NCBI RefSeq assembly: GCF_000312045.1
Contig: NZ_HE978634.1
Span: 878,065 to 928,025 of the forward strand
Origin: Noviherbaspirillum massiliense JC206
GTDB taxonomy: Bacteria > Pseudomonadota > Gammaproteobacteria > Burkholderiales > Burkholderiaceae_D
DNA: 49,961 nucleotides
Reading direction: 5' to 3'
The stretch's first letter is position 1. The number at the start of each line of letters is the position of its first letter. The notes under the pieces were generated by a model, which saw only the letters and a list, made by a program, of their open reading frames with translations, had not been told where the DNA came from and ran no database searches. The position numbers and the translations under genes are program-made. Below, one piece after another: positions 35,476-45,460 of this stretch.

Positions 35476-36519
35476 TTGTCTTCCCGACGTTCCGCCCTCG
35501 AGTCCTTCCTGATGCGTGCATGGATGCGGCGCGGGCTCGTGGCATGCCTGCTGTGGCCGCTGTCGCTGCTGTTCGGTGCACTTGGGGCGCTCCGACGCGG
35601 CTTGTATGCAGCGGGGGTGCTGCGGTCCACGCGCCTGCCGGTCCCGGTGCTCGTGGTCGGAAATATCTTCATCGGTGGCACCGGCAAAACACCTTTCACC
35701 ATCTGGCTGGTTGAAGCGATGCGACGCGCGGGATACCGGCCTGGCGTGGTATCCCGCGGCTACGGCTCTTCAAATGAAGGATATCAGGCGATCGGCCCCG
35801 ACTCTGCTGCGCGGGAAGTCGGCGACGAGCCTTTGCTGATAGCGCGGCGCGCGAATTGTCCTGTCGTGGTGGGGCGCGGCCGCGTCACTGCGGCTCGAGC
35901 CCTGATTGCGGCACATCCCGAAGTCGACCTGATTATCTCCGACGACGGCTTGCAGCATTACGCACTGCAGCGCGATGTTGAAATCGTTCTGTTCGATGCG
36001 CGCGGCAAGGGCAATGGCTGGCTGCTGCCTGCAGGACCGCTTCGCGAGCCGGCCTCACGGCGGCGGGATTTCACCGTTGTCAATGCGGAAGACCTGCCTG
36101 AAGGCATGCCGCAATACACGACACAGATGTTACTCAATGGAGAATTTGCCGAGGCATTGGCGGACCGGCGACGCGTCCCGCTCTCAAGCTTCGCTGCTCC
36201 CTCCCCCAATGCAGGCCAGCCAAGAATTGTTGCGGCCGCAGGCATCGGCAATCCTTCCCGCTATTTCACCATGTTGCGCAAGGCCGGACTGGAAATTGTG
36301 GAGATGCCCTTGCCGGACCATTACGACTTTCTCGACAATCCATTTGCCGGAATGCAAGCCGATATCATTCTGATCACAGAGAAGGATGCAGTAAAATGTA
36401 GCCAGAATGCTGCATTGAAAGACGATCCTCGCATCTGGGTCGTGCCTGTGGCCGCTTGCATTGCCGGTTCGCTGGCTGAACAAATTGTGGAGAAATTTCG
36501 TGGACGCCCAATTGCTTGA
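35476..36519 (+). CDS. lpxK: Tetraacyldisaccharide 4'-kinase
   Basis: A 347-residue lipid A biosynthesis kinase that phosphorylates the 4' position of tetraacyldisaccharide 1-phosphate at the inner membrane. A membrane-associated helix (residues ~20-45) precedes the P-loop [13 protein letters not shown] (near residue 62). SRGYGS near 95 and the Walker B-like [12 protein letters not shown] near 155 follow. The start is uncertain: TTG 35476 gives the usual N-terminus with [12 protein letters not shown] preceded by a few residues, whereas ATG 35512 would begin at MRAWMRRG. The 3' end overlaps the next gene by 20 nt. Confidence 0.94.
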   Translation: MSSRRSALESFLMRAWMRRGLVACLLWPLSLLFGALGALRRGLYAAGVLRSTRLPVPVLVVGNIFIGGTGKTPFTIWLVEAMRRAGYRPGVVSRGYGSSNEGYQAIGPDSAAREVGDEPLLIARRANCPVVVGRGRVTAARALIAAHPEVDLIISDDGLQHYALQRDVEIVLFDARGKGNGWLLPAGPLREPASRRRDFTVVNAEDLPEGMPQYTTQMLLNGEFAEALADRRRVPLSSFAAPSPNAGQPRIVAAAGIGNPSRYFTMLRKAGLEIVEMPLPDHYDFLDNPFAGMQADIILITEKDAVKCSQNAALKDDPRIWVVPVAACIAGSLAEQIVEKFRGRPIA

Positions 36520-36694
36520 TATTCTCGTATGCCCGATCTGCAAGGGCCCGCTGAAATACGATAAGACTGCGCAGGAATTGATCTGCAACCCGGACAAGCT
36601 TGCCTATCCAATCCGCGATGGCATCCCAATCATGTGGGCCGACCAGGCCCGCGACCTGAACGCTCCAGCCGAACCGGTACGCTCCGGCGACTGA
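36500..36694 (+). CDS. ycaR: YcaR/Trm112-family small protein
   Basis: A 64-residue protein with the single zinc-ribbon-like pair CPICKGPL near residue 10, and [20 protein letters not shown], the standard YcaR (UPF0434) sequence. The start is GTG 36500 with GGAGAAATTTC upstream; this overlaps lpxK by 20 nt and gives the normal family N-terminus. Bacterial members are related to eukaryotic Trm112, a methyltransferase activator, but no firm role is known. The gene lies between lpxK and kdsB as in other betaproteobacteria. Confidence 0.9.
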   Translation: MDAQLLDILVCPICKGPLKYDKTAQELICNPDKLAYPIRDGIPIMWADQARDLNAPAEPVRSGD

Positions 36695-36794
36695 GCCGGA
36701 AGGAAAAGAGGCTGTTCGAATGAGCGGCCCCAGCATTCGGGAAGATGCTTTTCCCGCACTGCACATCCGCTACTGACCATCAAATAATCTACCG

Positions 36795-37547
36795 ATGTCC
36801 TTTACCGTCATCATTCCTGCACGCCTAGCTTCAACCCGCCTCCCCAACAAGCCGCTTGCCGATCTGGGCGGGAAACCGATGGTGGTGCGGGTCGCCGAAC
36901 GAGCGGCCTTGTCCGGTGCGGCGCAAGTCATCGTGGCGACCGATCATCCGGATATTGTTGCTGCCTGTGAGCAGCATCAGGTCGCGGTGCGACTGACTCG
37001 CATTGACCATCCCTCCGGCACCGATCGCATTGCGGAAGTCGCGGCAGAAGTGGGCTTGCGTCCCGAGGCAGTGGTGGTCAACGTACAGGGCGACGAACCC
37101 TTGATTGATCCGGCCTTGATTCGGGCGACCGCTGCGCTGATCACTCCGGAAGTTCCGATGGCTACGGCGGCTCATCCCATCAGTGACATTGCGGAAACAT
37201 TCAATCCGAATGTCGTGAAGGTGGTGCTCGACAGGGCTGGCCGCGCCCTGTACTTTTCCCGGGCTACGATTCCCTGGCATCGCGACGGTTTTGCCAAATC
37301 AAAAGAGTCGCTTCCACCCGGGTATCAGCCATTGCGCCATATCGGCTTGTATGCGTTCAGCAACAGCTTTCTGCAAACGTATCCGTCACTGGAGCCGGCG
37401 CCGTTGGAACAGGTCGAGGCGCTGGAGCAACTGCGCGTGTTGTGGCACGGTTTTTCGATCGCCGTCCATGTCACCGATAGCATTCCTGCCGCTGGTGTCG
37501 ATACCCCGGAAGACCTGGCGCGGGTGCGGCGGCATTTCAGTACGTGA
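36795..37547 (+). CDS. kdsB: 3-deoxy-manno-octulosonate cytidylyltransferase (CMP-KDO synthetase)
   Basis: A 250-residue enzyme that activates KDO with CTP for lipopolysaccharide core synthesis. The N-terminal nucleotide-binding motif [20 protein letters not shown], the V-V-N-V-Q-G-D-E-P metal/nucleotide motif near residue 97, and [11 protein letters not shown] near 155 are all intact. Length is normal. Start ATG 36795, 100 nt after ycaR. Confidence 0.96.
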   Translation: MSFTVIIPARLASTRLPNKPLADLGGKPMVVRVAERAALSGAAQVIVATDHPDIVAACEQHQVAVRLTRIDHPSGTDRIAEVAAEVGLRPEAVVVNVQGDEPLIDPALIRATAALITPEVPMATAAHPISDIAETFNPNVVKVVLDRAGRALYFSRATIPWHRDGFAKSKESLPPGYQPLRHIGLYAFSNSFLQTYPSLEPAPLEQVEALEQLRVLWHGFSIAVHVTDSIPAAGVDTPEDLARVRRHFST

Positions 37548-37685
37548 ATTAGGGTAGATCAAAATCAAAGCGCCGAGGGAGCGAAATTCTGTGGTAAGTT
37601 TCGTTCAAAATAGGTGTGGCAAAAAATATATTTCGGCGTGAATTCAAATTCGCAATAGCCACGACAGAATTCAAAACTCGTTTAG

Positions 37686-38354
<669 letters not shown>

Positions 38355-38358
38355 TTGC

Positions 38359-38386
38359 AAAAGCGGACCTCGTGTCCGCTTTTTTG
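38359..38386 (+). terminator. Intrinsic terminator after adk
   Basis: AAAAGCGGAC (38359-38368) pairs with GTCCGCTTTT (38374-38383), 5-nt loop, T-run to 38385. It starts 4 nt after the stop codon. Confidence 0.88.
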
Positions 38387-38583
38387 TTTCAGCCAATTTA
38401 AAAGCCGGGAAAAGTTACCAGCCAGCCAAACCGAAACCTGTAGCGCTTTAGAGAAAGTTTTTGCAGTACGCAGTACACGGAGGCCAAGGACCTGGATCTT
38501 GCGTGTATGTGAGCCGTTGATCACCAGTCTCCGCGATGTCGTCATTGTTTTAACTTTGTCGTGAACAACAAGGAGGAGTCGAT

Positions 38584-40722
38584 ATGGCAGCAGGTTTATG
38601 GTTTGCCTTGGGGTGCGGCGTACTTGCCGTCATTTACGGATTGGTATCCCGCAGCTGGATTCTGAAGCAGGATGCCGGCAACCCGCGCATGCAGGAAATT
38701 GCTGGCGCGATTCAGCAGGGTGCGGCGGCTTATCTGGCGCGGCAGTACCGCACCATCGGCATGGTCGGAGTCGTGCTGTTCGTCGTCATCGCGATCATTC
38801 CGGGTCTCGGCTTGCGTACCGCCATCGGCTTCCTGGTCGGAGCAGTGCTGTCCGGGGCCTGCGGATTTATCGGCATGAATGTGTCGGTCCGGGCCAACGT
38901 CCGTACCGCACAGGCGGCGGCCAAGGGCATGAACGATGCGCTCAATGTCGCATTCAAGGGTGGTGCGATCACCGGCATGCTGGTCGTCGGTCTCGGCCTG
39001 CTCGGTGTGAGCCTGTTTTTCTGGGGGCTGAGCGCAACCGGGCAGGGTGCAAATGCAGCTGCTCATGATGTGATCAAGCCACTGATCGGCCTGGGTTTCG
39101 GCGCTTCCCTGATTTCGATTTTCGCCCGCCTGGGCGGCGGCATTTTCACCAAAGGGGCCGACGTCGGCGCCGACCTGGTAGGCAAGGTGGAAGCGGGCAT
39201 CCCCGAAGACGACCCGCGCAATCCGGCCGTGATTGCGGACAACGTGGGTGACAACGTCGGCGACTGCGCCGGCATGGCGGCTGACCTGTTTGAAACCTAT
39301 GTGGTCACGCTGATCGCCACCATGCTGCTGGGCGCATTGATGATCAAGGGCGCCGAGGGGCAGGCAATCCTGTATCCGCTGCTGCTGGGCGGGGTATCGA
39401 TCCTGGCCTCGATCATCGGTTGCTCAATGGTGAAGGCGAAGCCCGGGAAGAAGATCATGTCGGCCCTGTACACGGGATTGTGGTGGTCGGCGGGGCTGTC
39501 TCTGATCGGGTTTGCGATCGTGACGTGGCTGGTCATGCCGGCGGAAATGCGGATGCCGATGTTGGGCTCCGCCGTGGTTGGCATCGTCCTCACGGCCCTG
39601 ATGGTTTACATCACCGAATACTATACCGGTACCGATTTCAAACCAGTGCGGCATATCGCTGAAGCTTCCACCACTGGCCACGGCACCAATATCATCGCTG
39701 GCCTTGGCGTATCGATGAAAGCGACCGCTTATCCGGTCCTCGCGGTATGTCTGGCGATTCTGACTGCCTACTGGCTGGCTGGCCTGTATGGCGTGGCCAT
39801 CGCCGCCACGGCCATGCTGTCGATGGCCGGTATCATCGTCGCGCTCGATGCCTATGGTCCGGTCACCGACAATGCCGGCGGCATCGCCGAAATGTCGGGC
39901 ATGCCGGACTCGGTGCGGGCGATCACCGATCCGCTCGACGCCGTGGGCAACACTACCAAGGCAGTGACCAAGGGTTATGCCATCGGCTCGGCCGGCCTCG
40001 CGGCACTGGTATTGTTCGCCGACTATACCCATGCGCTCGATTCAGTGGGCAGGAGCACAGCTTTCGACCTGTCCAATCCGATGGTGATCATCGGCCTGTT
40101 CATCGGTGGCCTGATCCCCTATCTGTTCGGCGCGATGGCGATGGAAGCGGTAGGGCGCGCGGCCGGTGCCGTCGTGATCGAGGTGCGCCGACAGTTCCGC
40201 GACATCAAGGGCATCATGGATGGAAGCGGCAAGCCGGAGTACGACAAGGCGGTCGACATGCTGACTGCCTCGGCGATCAAGGAAATGATCCTGCCGTCAT
40301 TGCTGCCGGTGGTGGTGCCCGTCCTCGTGGGACTGATTCTCGGACCCGCGGCATTGGGTGGCTTGCTGATGGGTACTATCGTTACCGGCCTGTTTGTCGC
40401 CATTTCGATGACGACCGGGGGCGGGGCCTGGGACAACGCCAAAAAATATATCGAAGACGGCAATCACGGCGGCAAGGGCTCCGACGCGCATAAGGCCGCC
40501 GTAACGGGCGATACCGTCGGCGATCCGTACAAGGATACAGCCGGCCCCGCCGTCAATCCGCTCATCAAGATCATCAACATCGTGGCCTTGCTGATCGTGC
40601 CGCTCCTGCCGGCGACCGGCACGCAGACTAGCGGGCTGCATACGGCGCCGGCAGCGGCGACGGTTCCGGCTGCGCCGTCTATGGCATCGGAGACGCCGGC
40701 CAAGGCTCCCGCCAAGCCCTGA
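38584..40722 (+). CDS. hppA: Membrane proton-translocating pyrophosphatase
   Basis: A 712-residue polytopic pump (about 15-16 hydrophobic segments) that couples pyrophosphate hydrolysis to ion export. The hydrolytic loop with [20 protein letters not shown] lies near residues 180-200, and [19 protein letters not shown] and [12 protein letters not shown] follow. The motif [10 protein letters not shown] carries Lys where potassium-dependent enzymes have Ala, which marks the potassium-independent, H+-pumping class. After the last helix there is an unusual ~35-residue tail rich in Ala, Pro and Thr ([20 protein letters not shown]...). Start ATG 38584 with AAGGAGGAG. It stands alone between two terminators. 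Confidence 0.95.
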   Translation: MAAGLWFALGCGVLAVIYGLVSRSWILKQDAGNPRMQEIAGAIQQGAAAYLARQYRTIGMVGVVLFVVIAIIPGLGLRTAIGFLVGAVLSGACGFIGMNVSVRANVRTAQAAAKGMNDALNVAFKGGAITGMLVVGLGLLGVSLFFWGLSATGQGANAAAHDVIKPLIGLGFGASLISIFARLGGGIFTKGADVGADLVGKVEAGIPEDDPRNPAVIADNVGDNVGDCAGMAADLFETYVVTLIATMLLGALMIKGAEGQAILYPLLLGGVSILASIIGCSMVKAKPGKKIMSALYTGLWWSAGLSLIGFAIVTWLVMPAEMRMPMLGSAVVGIVLTALMVYITEYYTGTDFKPVRHIAEASTTGHGTNIIAGLGVSMKATAYPVLAVCLAILTAYWLAGLYGVAIAATAMLSMAGIIVALDAYGPVTDNAGGIAEMSGMPDSVRAITDPLDAVGNTTKAVTKGYAIGSAGLAALVLFADYTHALDSVGRSTAFDLSNPMVIIGLFIGGLIPYLFGAMAMEAVGRAAGAVVIEVRRQFRDIKGIMDGSGKPEYDKAVDMLTASAIKEMILPSLLPVVVPVLVGLILGPAALGGLLMGTIVTGLFVAISMTTGGGAWDNAKKYIEDGNHGGKGSDAHKAAVTGDTVGDPYKDTAGPAVNPLIKIINIVALLIVPLLPATGTQTSGLHTAPAAATVPAAPSMASETPAKAPAKP

Positions 40723-40739
40723 TCGTAATTGCCACTCAG

Positions 40740-40764
40740 AAAAGGCAGCTTCGGCTGCCTTTTC
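40740..40764 (+). terminator. Intrinsic terminator after hppA (UUCG loop)
   Basis: AAAAGGCAGC (40740-40749) pairs with GCTGCCTTTT (40754-40763) around a stable TTCG tetraloop, 18 nt after the stop codon. Confidence 0.82.
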
Positions 40765-40847
40765 CTTTGCGCGAAGAGATTCTCTACAATGCAAGCCGTG
40801 GCTTCACAAAAGATTCATTCAACGCCAATTTAAGGAAAGAGGAGAAG

Positions 40848-41606
40848 ATGCAAATCGCAAATAATGTATTCATCATCACTGGCGGCGCTTCCGGCTTGGG
40901 TGCAGCAACGGCGCGCATGATCGCGGCTAATGGCGGCAAGGTGGTGCTGGCGGACGTGCAGGTGGAAGCGGGCGAAAAGCTGGCCGCTGAATTGAAAGGC
41001 CGCTTTGTGAAATGCGACGTTACATCCGAAGCGGACGGCAAGGCGGCAGTCGAGGCCGCGCTTGCCATGGGTCCCCTGCGCGGTCTGGTGAATTGCGCCG
41101 GCATTGCCCCGGCCATCAAGACAGTCGGCAAGGACGGGCCGCATCCACTCGATGTGTTCCAGAGGGTGGTCAACATCAACCTGGTTGGCACCTTCAACAT
41201 GGCACGGCTCGCCGCCGACGCCATGGCGAAAAGCGAAGGCAATGAGTATGGCGAGCGCGGCGTGATCATCAATACCGCTTCGGTTGCTGCATACGACGGG
41301 CAGATCGGGCAAGCCGCGTATGCATCGTCGAAGGCGGCCGTGGTCGGGCTCACGCTGCCGATGGCGCGCGACCTGTCCAGGAATGGCATACGCGTGATGA
41401 CGGTCGCCCCCGGAATTTTCGAGACGCCGATGCTGCTTGGCATGCCGCAGGAAGTGCAGGATGCGCTCGGCCGCATGGTGCCGTTCCCGCCGCGGCTCGG
41501 CAAACCGGAAGAATACGCACACCTGGCCAAGACCATCATCGAAAATGTGATGCTCAACGGCGAGTCAATCCGCCTTGACGGCGCCATCCGCATGCAGCCG
41601 AAGTGA
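40848..41606 (+). CDS. SDR dehydrogenase, HSD10-like 3-hydroxyacyl-CoA dehydrogenase
   Basis: A 252-residue SDR with TGGASGLG at residues ~10-17, LADVQ at the end of beta-2 (NAD+ type), NCAGIAPA near 87, and the catalytic [21 protein letters not shown] block with Ser/Tyr/Lys. The pattern [11 protein letters not shown] and [10 protein letters not shown] is that of type II 3-hydroxyacyl-CoA dehydrogenases (HSD17B10 group), which act in branched and short-chain acyl-CoA oxidation. ATG 40848 with AAGAGGAGAAG upstream is chosen over the longer frame at 40767. It stands alone; no acyl-CoA dehydrogenase or thiolase is adjacent. Confidence 0.88.
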   Translation: MQIANNVFIITGGASGLGAATARMIAANGGKVVLADVQVEAGEKLAAELKGRFVKCDVTSEADGKAAVEAALAMGPLRGLVNCAGIAPAIKTVGKDGPHPLDVFQRVVNINLVGTFNMARLAADAMAKSEGNEYGERGVIINTASVAAYDGQIGQAAYASSKAAVVGLTLPMARDLSRNGIRVMTVAPGIFETPMLLGMPQEVQDALGRMVPFPPRLGKPEEYAHLAKTIIENVMLNGESIRLDGAIRMQPK

Positions 41607-41747
41607 TGGCCATTGCGGCTTGGCGGCAGCCACCCCTAGACCCATAGTGCAGATGTCGGACCTCGAATCCGAGGCATCAGCCTTGGCGCTTTCGGGGCCG
41701 ACCTATACAGGGCTGGTTTTGCACCGGTCCTGATTATTGGAGTAGAC

Positions 41748-43547
41748 ATGACCCGGATGAAAGTCGCATCCCTTGCATGCATTGCAGTCCTGTTTGCCGG
41801 TTGTGCCGGCGGTCCGAAACAGCCGGACAGGGCGTTGCCGGATACCGCCGGCATGCAGGCTCCGGAAGCTGCCACTGGCTATACCGAGAAGCAAGCTGTC
41901 GTCTCCAAGAAATTCATGGTCGCCGCCGCTCATCCACTTGCCGTGGATGCAGGCTACCAGGTCTTGAGGGCGGGCGGATCTGCAGTCGATGCCGCCATCA
42001 CGACGCAAATGGTATTGACACTGGTCGAGCCTCAGTCATCGGGCATCGGTGGCGGCGCATTCCTGATGCATTTTGATGGGAGCACGGTCAAGGCTTTCGA
42101 CGGACGCGAAACGGCGCCTGCCGCGGCTACGGAAAAACTGTTTCAGGGGCCGGACGGCAAGGCAATGAGTTTCTATGCCGGGGTCGTGGGTGGGCGCTCG
42201 GTGGGCACGCCCGGCGTTCTGAGAATGCTGGAACTGGCGCACAGGCAGTATGGGAGGCTGCCGTGGGCCTCGCTGTTTGCCCCGGCGATCAAGCTGTGCG
42301 AAGAAGGCTTTCCAGTCAGTCCGCGCCTGGCGGCTCTGCTCAAGTCCGAGCAGTATCTGAAGCGGGACCCTGTCGCGGCCGCCTATTTTTACGACAAGGA
42401 TGGAAACCCCTGGCCGGCCGGACATGTCCTGAAAAATCCGGAACTGGCGAAAGTGCTGAAAGACATCGCACTCGGTGGCGCCGATGCCTTTTACAAGGGG
42501 CAGATTGCGCGTGACATTGAAGCCAAGGTGAAGAACCACCCGACCAACCCCGGAGGTTTGACGGCAGCCGACATGGCCGGTTACCAGGCAAAGGCACGCG
42601 AACCGGTCTGCACCGGCTACAAGTCTTGGACGGTGTGCGGCATGCCGCCACCATCTTCCGGCGGCATTGCGATCGCCCAGATGCTCGGCATACTGGAAGC
42701 CAGGAATATCCGGCCGTTTTCGCCCAGGGATGGCGCACTTGATCCCGAAGCAGTGCACCTGTTTTCCGAAGCAGGCCGGCTCGCATATGCCGATCGCGGC
42801 CGCTATGTGGCTGACACCGATTTCGTGCCGCTGCCCGGCGGCAGTATCCAGCCCTTGCTGGACAAGCGCTATCTTGCCGAACGTGCGGCGCTGATTGGTA
42901 CGAGATCGATGGGAACTGCGCAGCCCGGCATGCCGCTCGGAACTCGCCTCGCATGGGGCACGGACAACTCTCCCGAGTTTCCGTCGACGTCGCATATTTC
43001 CGTCGTCGATGCCTGGGGCAATGGGTTGTCGATGACGACGACGATCGAGGATGCATTCGGCTCGCGCCAGATGGTGCGTGGCTTCCTGCTGAATAACCAG
43101 CTCACCGATTTTTCCTTCGATCCGAAGGATGCCAACGGTCCGATCGCGAACCGGGTGCAGCCCGGGAAGCGGCCGCGCAGTTCGATGGCGCCCACCCTCG
43201 TTTTTCAGCGTGGAACCCGGAATCTTGTAATGACTACCGGATCCCCCGGAGGCTCGGCGATCATCAATTATGTTGCGAAGGTGCTGATCGGTACGATGGA
43301 CTGGGGAATGCAAGTGCAGCAGGCGATCAGCCTGCCGAACTTCGGCAGCCGCAATGGCCCGACTGAGCTGGAGCAGGGGCGTGCGCCTGATGCGCTGGTG
43401 CAAGCATTGCGGGAGCGCGGACACAATGTGCGCGTGATGGAACAGACTTCCGGGCTGCAGGGCATCATGCGCGTCAATATTCACGGCGAAGAGATGTGGC
43501 TGGGTGGAGCTGATCCCCGGCGGGAAGGTACGGTTCGGGGCGATTGA
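41748..43547 (+). CDS. ggt: Gamma-glutamyltransferase, predicted lipoprotein
   Basis: A 599-residue Ntn-hydrolase that self-cleaves into two subunits and transfers or hydrolyses gamma-glutamyl groups of glutathione in the periplasm. The nucleophile is Thr414 in STSHISVVDAWGNGLSMTTT, which would become the first residue of the small subunit. The large subunit has AAAHPLAVDAGYQVLRAGGS, SSGIGGGAF and PPPSSGGIA. The start (MTRMKVASLACIAVLFAGCAGG) has a lipobox LFAG-C, so it is probably lipid-anchored rather than free. ATG 41748 with TTGGAGTAGAC. A GC hairpin at 43557-43581 lies just after the stop codon. Confidence 0.94.
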   Translation: MTRMKVASLACIAVLFAGCAGGPKQPDRALPDTAGMQAPEAATGYTEKQAVVSKKFMVAAAHPLAVDAGYQVLRAGGSAVDAAITTQMVLTLVEPQSSGIGGGAFLMHFDGSTVKAFDGRETAPAAATEKLFQGPDGKAMSFYAGVVGGRSVGTPGVLRMLELAHRQYGRLPWASLFAPAIKLCEEGFPVSPRLAALLKSEQYLKRDPVAAAYFYDKDGNPWPAGHVLKNPELAKVLKDIALGGADAFYKGQIARDIEAKVKNHPTNPGGLTAADMAGYQAKAREPVCTGYKSWTVCGMPPPSSGGIAIAQMLGILEARNIRPFSPRDGALDPEAVHLFSEAGRLAYADRGRYVADTDFVPLPGGSIQPLLDKRYLAERAALIGTRSMGTAQPGMPLGTRLAWGTDNSPEFPSTSHISVVDAWGNGLSMTTTIEDAFGSRQMVRGFLLNNQLTDFSFDPKDANGPIANRVQPGKRPRSSMAPTLVFQRGTRNLVMTTGSPGGSAIINYVAKVLIGTMDWGMQVQQAISLPNFGSRNGPTELEQGRAPDALVQALRERGHNVRVMEQTSGLQGIMRVNIHGEEMWLGGADPRREGTVRGD

Positions 43548-43907
43548 TATTTCCTCGCCGGCCTCGCTTCCTCAGGCCGGCTGATTCCATGCGCCGGATT
43601 GTTCCTGCGCAGTTCCTTATGCGTGCGCCTATCCGGCGCTACTTCAAGTCCCTGGTTCAGTCCTGACACTTGGCCTGCTGTTTGACGCCGGCAGCCATAT
43701 ATGGGAAGGGGGTAAAACAATAACAGCAACAACCTAGACAAAAGCAGTTGTCTATAGACAACCTTGGGCAAAATCCAACAGGTCGGTTTGGGCGGAGAGT
43801 CACCACGGCAATACGGGTTGATTCAGGGCAGCCAACAAGTTACCCTACCGTATCCCAAGAAGCGGAATTATAAGTTTGTCAACAAATTGACTTGCAAGAA
43901 ACGCCTG
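43548..43907. other. Intergenic region upstream of the RNase-barstar pair
   Basis: 360 bp. A perfect GCCGGCCT/AGGCCGGC hairpin (43557-43581) after ggt lacks a T tract. A perfect 14-bp palindrome TTGTCTATAGACAA is at 43748-43761. From about 43690 on the DNA is richer in A/T than the rest of the window. A frame open from 43764 runs into the RNase gene, but its first 48 codons look non-coding. Confidence 0.6.
43748..43761. promoter_or_regulatory. Palindrome TTGTCTATAGACAA, candidate operator of the RNase-barstar pair
   Basis: A perfect 14-bp palindrome 147 nt upstream of the RNase start codon, in A/T-rich DNA with no other gene signal. It could be an operator; no regulator is encoded next to it. 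Confidence 0.45.
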
Positions 43908-44276
43908 ATGAATGCTAAGTTACTGAAAAAGTGGGCCTTTTTTTTGATGGCCTTTCTCTTCAGCCTGAATATCGTTGCTAGAGATACAGGCGGGCTGAAG
44001 ACGATTCCGGCGAACCGCTTGCCTGTCGAGGCTCAGCAGACATTGGCATTGATCAAGCAGGGTGGCCCTTTCCCCTACCCTAAGGATGGCGTGACGTTCG
44101 GTAATTACGAAGGCATGTTGCCGAAGCAAAAGCGCGGGTACTATCATGAATACACCGTCCCAACGCCAGGCGCCCACAACCGCGGTGCGCGGCGCATCAT
44201 CGCCGGGGGAAAGCCGCCCCAGGAATACTATTACACCGACGACCATTACGCGACTTTCAAGCGCATCGACGAGTAA
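43908..44276 (+). CDS. Secreted ribonuclease of the RNase T1/Sa (barnase superfamily) type
   Basis: A 122-residue protein with a signal peptide (MNAKLLKKWAFFLMAFLFSL, cleavage near NIVA-RD). The mature ~98 residues match small guanyl-specific microbial RNases: PVEAQQTLALIKQGGPFPYP and FGNYEGMLP, with the catalytic set Glu81 (YYHEYTV), Arg96 (RGARRIIAGG) and His113 (DDHYATFKRI). These residues are all intact, so activity is expected. ATG 43908 is chosen over the longer frame because it starts the signal peptide. The barstar-like gene begins 4 nt after its stop codon. Its export signal suggests a secreted nuclease, for nutrition or competition. Confidence 0.88.
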   Translation: MNAKLLKKWAFFLMAFLFSLNIVARDTGGLKTIPANRLPVEAQQTLALIKQGGPFPYPKDGVTFGNYEGMLPKQKRGYYHEYTVPTPGAHNRGARRIIAGGKPPQEYYYTDDHYATFKRIDE

Positions 44277-44280
44277 TTCC

Positions 44281-44739
44281 ATGCGAATCGAGTCATTTCA
44301 GCGGGAACCCGCAGAACTCATTGCACGAACCGAGGAAGACATGAGCTTGTTAAAAACCGTGCCGGCCAACGTAGTGCAATCCATCCGTGCCTTTCGTGTC
44401 GCCGATCTGCAGGAGGAGGCGCGCCGCCTCGGACAGCACTTCCTCTATGCTTATTGCGCAAATGCTACGACCAAGCAGCAGGTTCTGACGACAATTGCAG
44501 AATCCTTCCATTTCCCCAGGCACTTTGGCAAGAACTTCGACGCTTTGCACGATTGCCTGACTGACTTGACGTATAAGTCGGGGGCGCAGCCGGGATTTCT
44601 GGTCGTCCTCGAACAATTGCCCAATACGCCGAAATTCGATCGGGAAGCGCGTGAAACCCTGCTCGATGTATTCAGGGACGCAGCGGATTTCTGGGCTGAC
44701 AAGAAAGTCGCTTTCCGCGTTTTCTATTCTTTCCAATAA
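44281..44739 (+). CDS. Barstar-like RNase inhibitor
   Basis: A 152-residue protein whose C-terminal ~95 residues are the barstar fold: LYAYCANATTKQQVLTTIAE, then PRHFGKNFDALHDCLTDL, the F-G-x-N-x-D-A-L segment that binds the RNase active site. It keeps residues in the RNase produced by the adjacent gene from acting in the cytoplasm. Barstar itself is ~90 residues; here an additional ~50-residue N-terminal part (ESFQREPAELIARTEEDMSL) is present, of unknown use. Start ATG 44281, 4 nt after the RNase stop; an internal ATG at 44341 would give a shorter protein. A terminator follows. Confidence 0.9.
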   Translation: MRIESFQREPAELIARTEEDMSLLKTVPANVVQSIRAFRVADLQEEARRLGQHFLYAYCANATTKQQVLTTIAESFHFPRHFGKNFDALHDCLTDLTYKSGAQPGFLVVLEQLPNTPKFDREARETLLDVFRDAADFWADKKVAFRVFYSFQ

Positions 44740-44759
44740 AAGCTCCCGCGTTGCTCCAG

Positions 44760-44785
44760 AAAGCCGGCCGACGAGCCGGCTTTTT
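44760..44785 (+). terminator. Intrinsic terminator after the barstar-like gene
   Basis: AAAGCCGGC (44760-44768) pairs with GCCGGCTTT (44775-44783), 6-nt loop, T5 run (44781-44785). Confidence 0.86.
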
Positions 44786-44824
44786 CGTTAAGGAGCCCCT
44801 AACGGGTGCGGTACAATGCGCGCC

Positions 44825-45436
44825 ATGAAAAACATCGTGATCCTGATTTCTGGCCGCGGCAGCAACATGGAAGCCATCGTGCACGCTGCGCAGTCAGAGC
44901 AATGGCCGGCGAAGATTGCTGCTGTCATAAGCAATCGAGCAGATGCGCCTGGTCTCAGGTTCGCTGCGAAGCAGGGAATCCCCACGAATGTTGTCACGCA
45001 CCAGGATTACCCGACACGGGACACTTTTGATGCTGCCCTGCAGGCAACCATCGACCAGTACCAGCCCGATCTGGTGGCGCTTGCCGGCTTCATGCGCATT
45101 CTGACAAGTGCATTCGTCGAGCATTACTCCGGTCGAATGCTCAATATCCATCCATCGCTGTTGCCGAGCTTTCCGGGTCTGGCCACACATCGACAGGCGC
45201 TCGCGGCCGGGGTCAGGGTGCATGGAGCGACAGTGCATTTTGTCACTCCTACACTTGACCATGGTCCGATCGTGGAACAGGCAGCGGTGCCAGTGCTGTC
45301 GAACGATACGGAAGATACCTTGTCGCAGCGTGTGCTGGCACAGGAACACATTATTTATCCACGCGCCATCCGCTTGTTTGTCGAGGGGCGCTTGACCCTC
45401 GAGAATGGCATGGTCCGTGTTCTTGATCCGGCCTAA
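44825..45436 (+). CDS. purN: Phosphoribosylglycinamide formyltransferase
   Basis: A 203-residue folate-dependent GAR transformylase in purine synthesis. The N-terminus NIVILISGRGSNMEAI binds the phosphoribosyl group; the catalytic N-I-H-P-S-L-L-P-S-F motif (Asn/His) is near residue 107 and the D in TPTLDHGPIV near 145. Start ATG 44825 matches the family. No Shine-Dalgarno sequence lies in front of it; instead a TACAAT -10 hexamer ends 7 nt before the ATG, which fits a leaderless mRNA. It heads a run of four genes. Confidence 0.95.
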   Translation: MKNIVILISGRGSNMEAIVHAAQSEQWPAKIAAVISNRADAPGLRFAAKQGIPTNVVTHQDYPTRDTFDAALQATIDQYQPDLVALAGFMRILTSAFVEHYSGRMLNIHPSLLPSFPGLATHRQALAAGVRVHGATVHFVTPTLDHGPIVEQAAVPVLSNDTEDTLSQRVLAQEHIIYPRAIRLFVEGRLTLENGMVRVLDPA

Positions 45437-45460
45437 TGGCCATCATCCTGAAAGACTTCA

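Noticed and set aside
43764-43907. A longer N-terminus for the RNase (start at 43764)
   Set aside because: The additional 48 residues have no family similarity and would hide the signal peptide; ATG 43908 fits a normal exported RNase.
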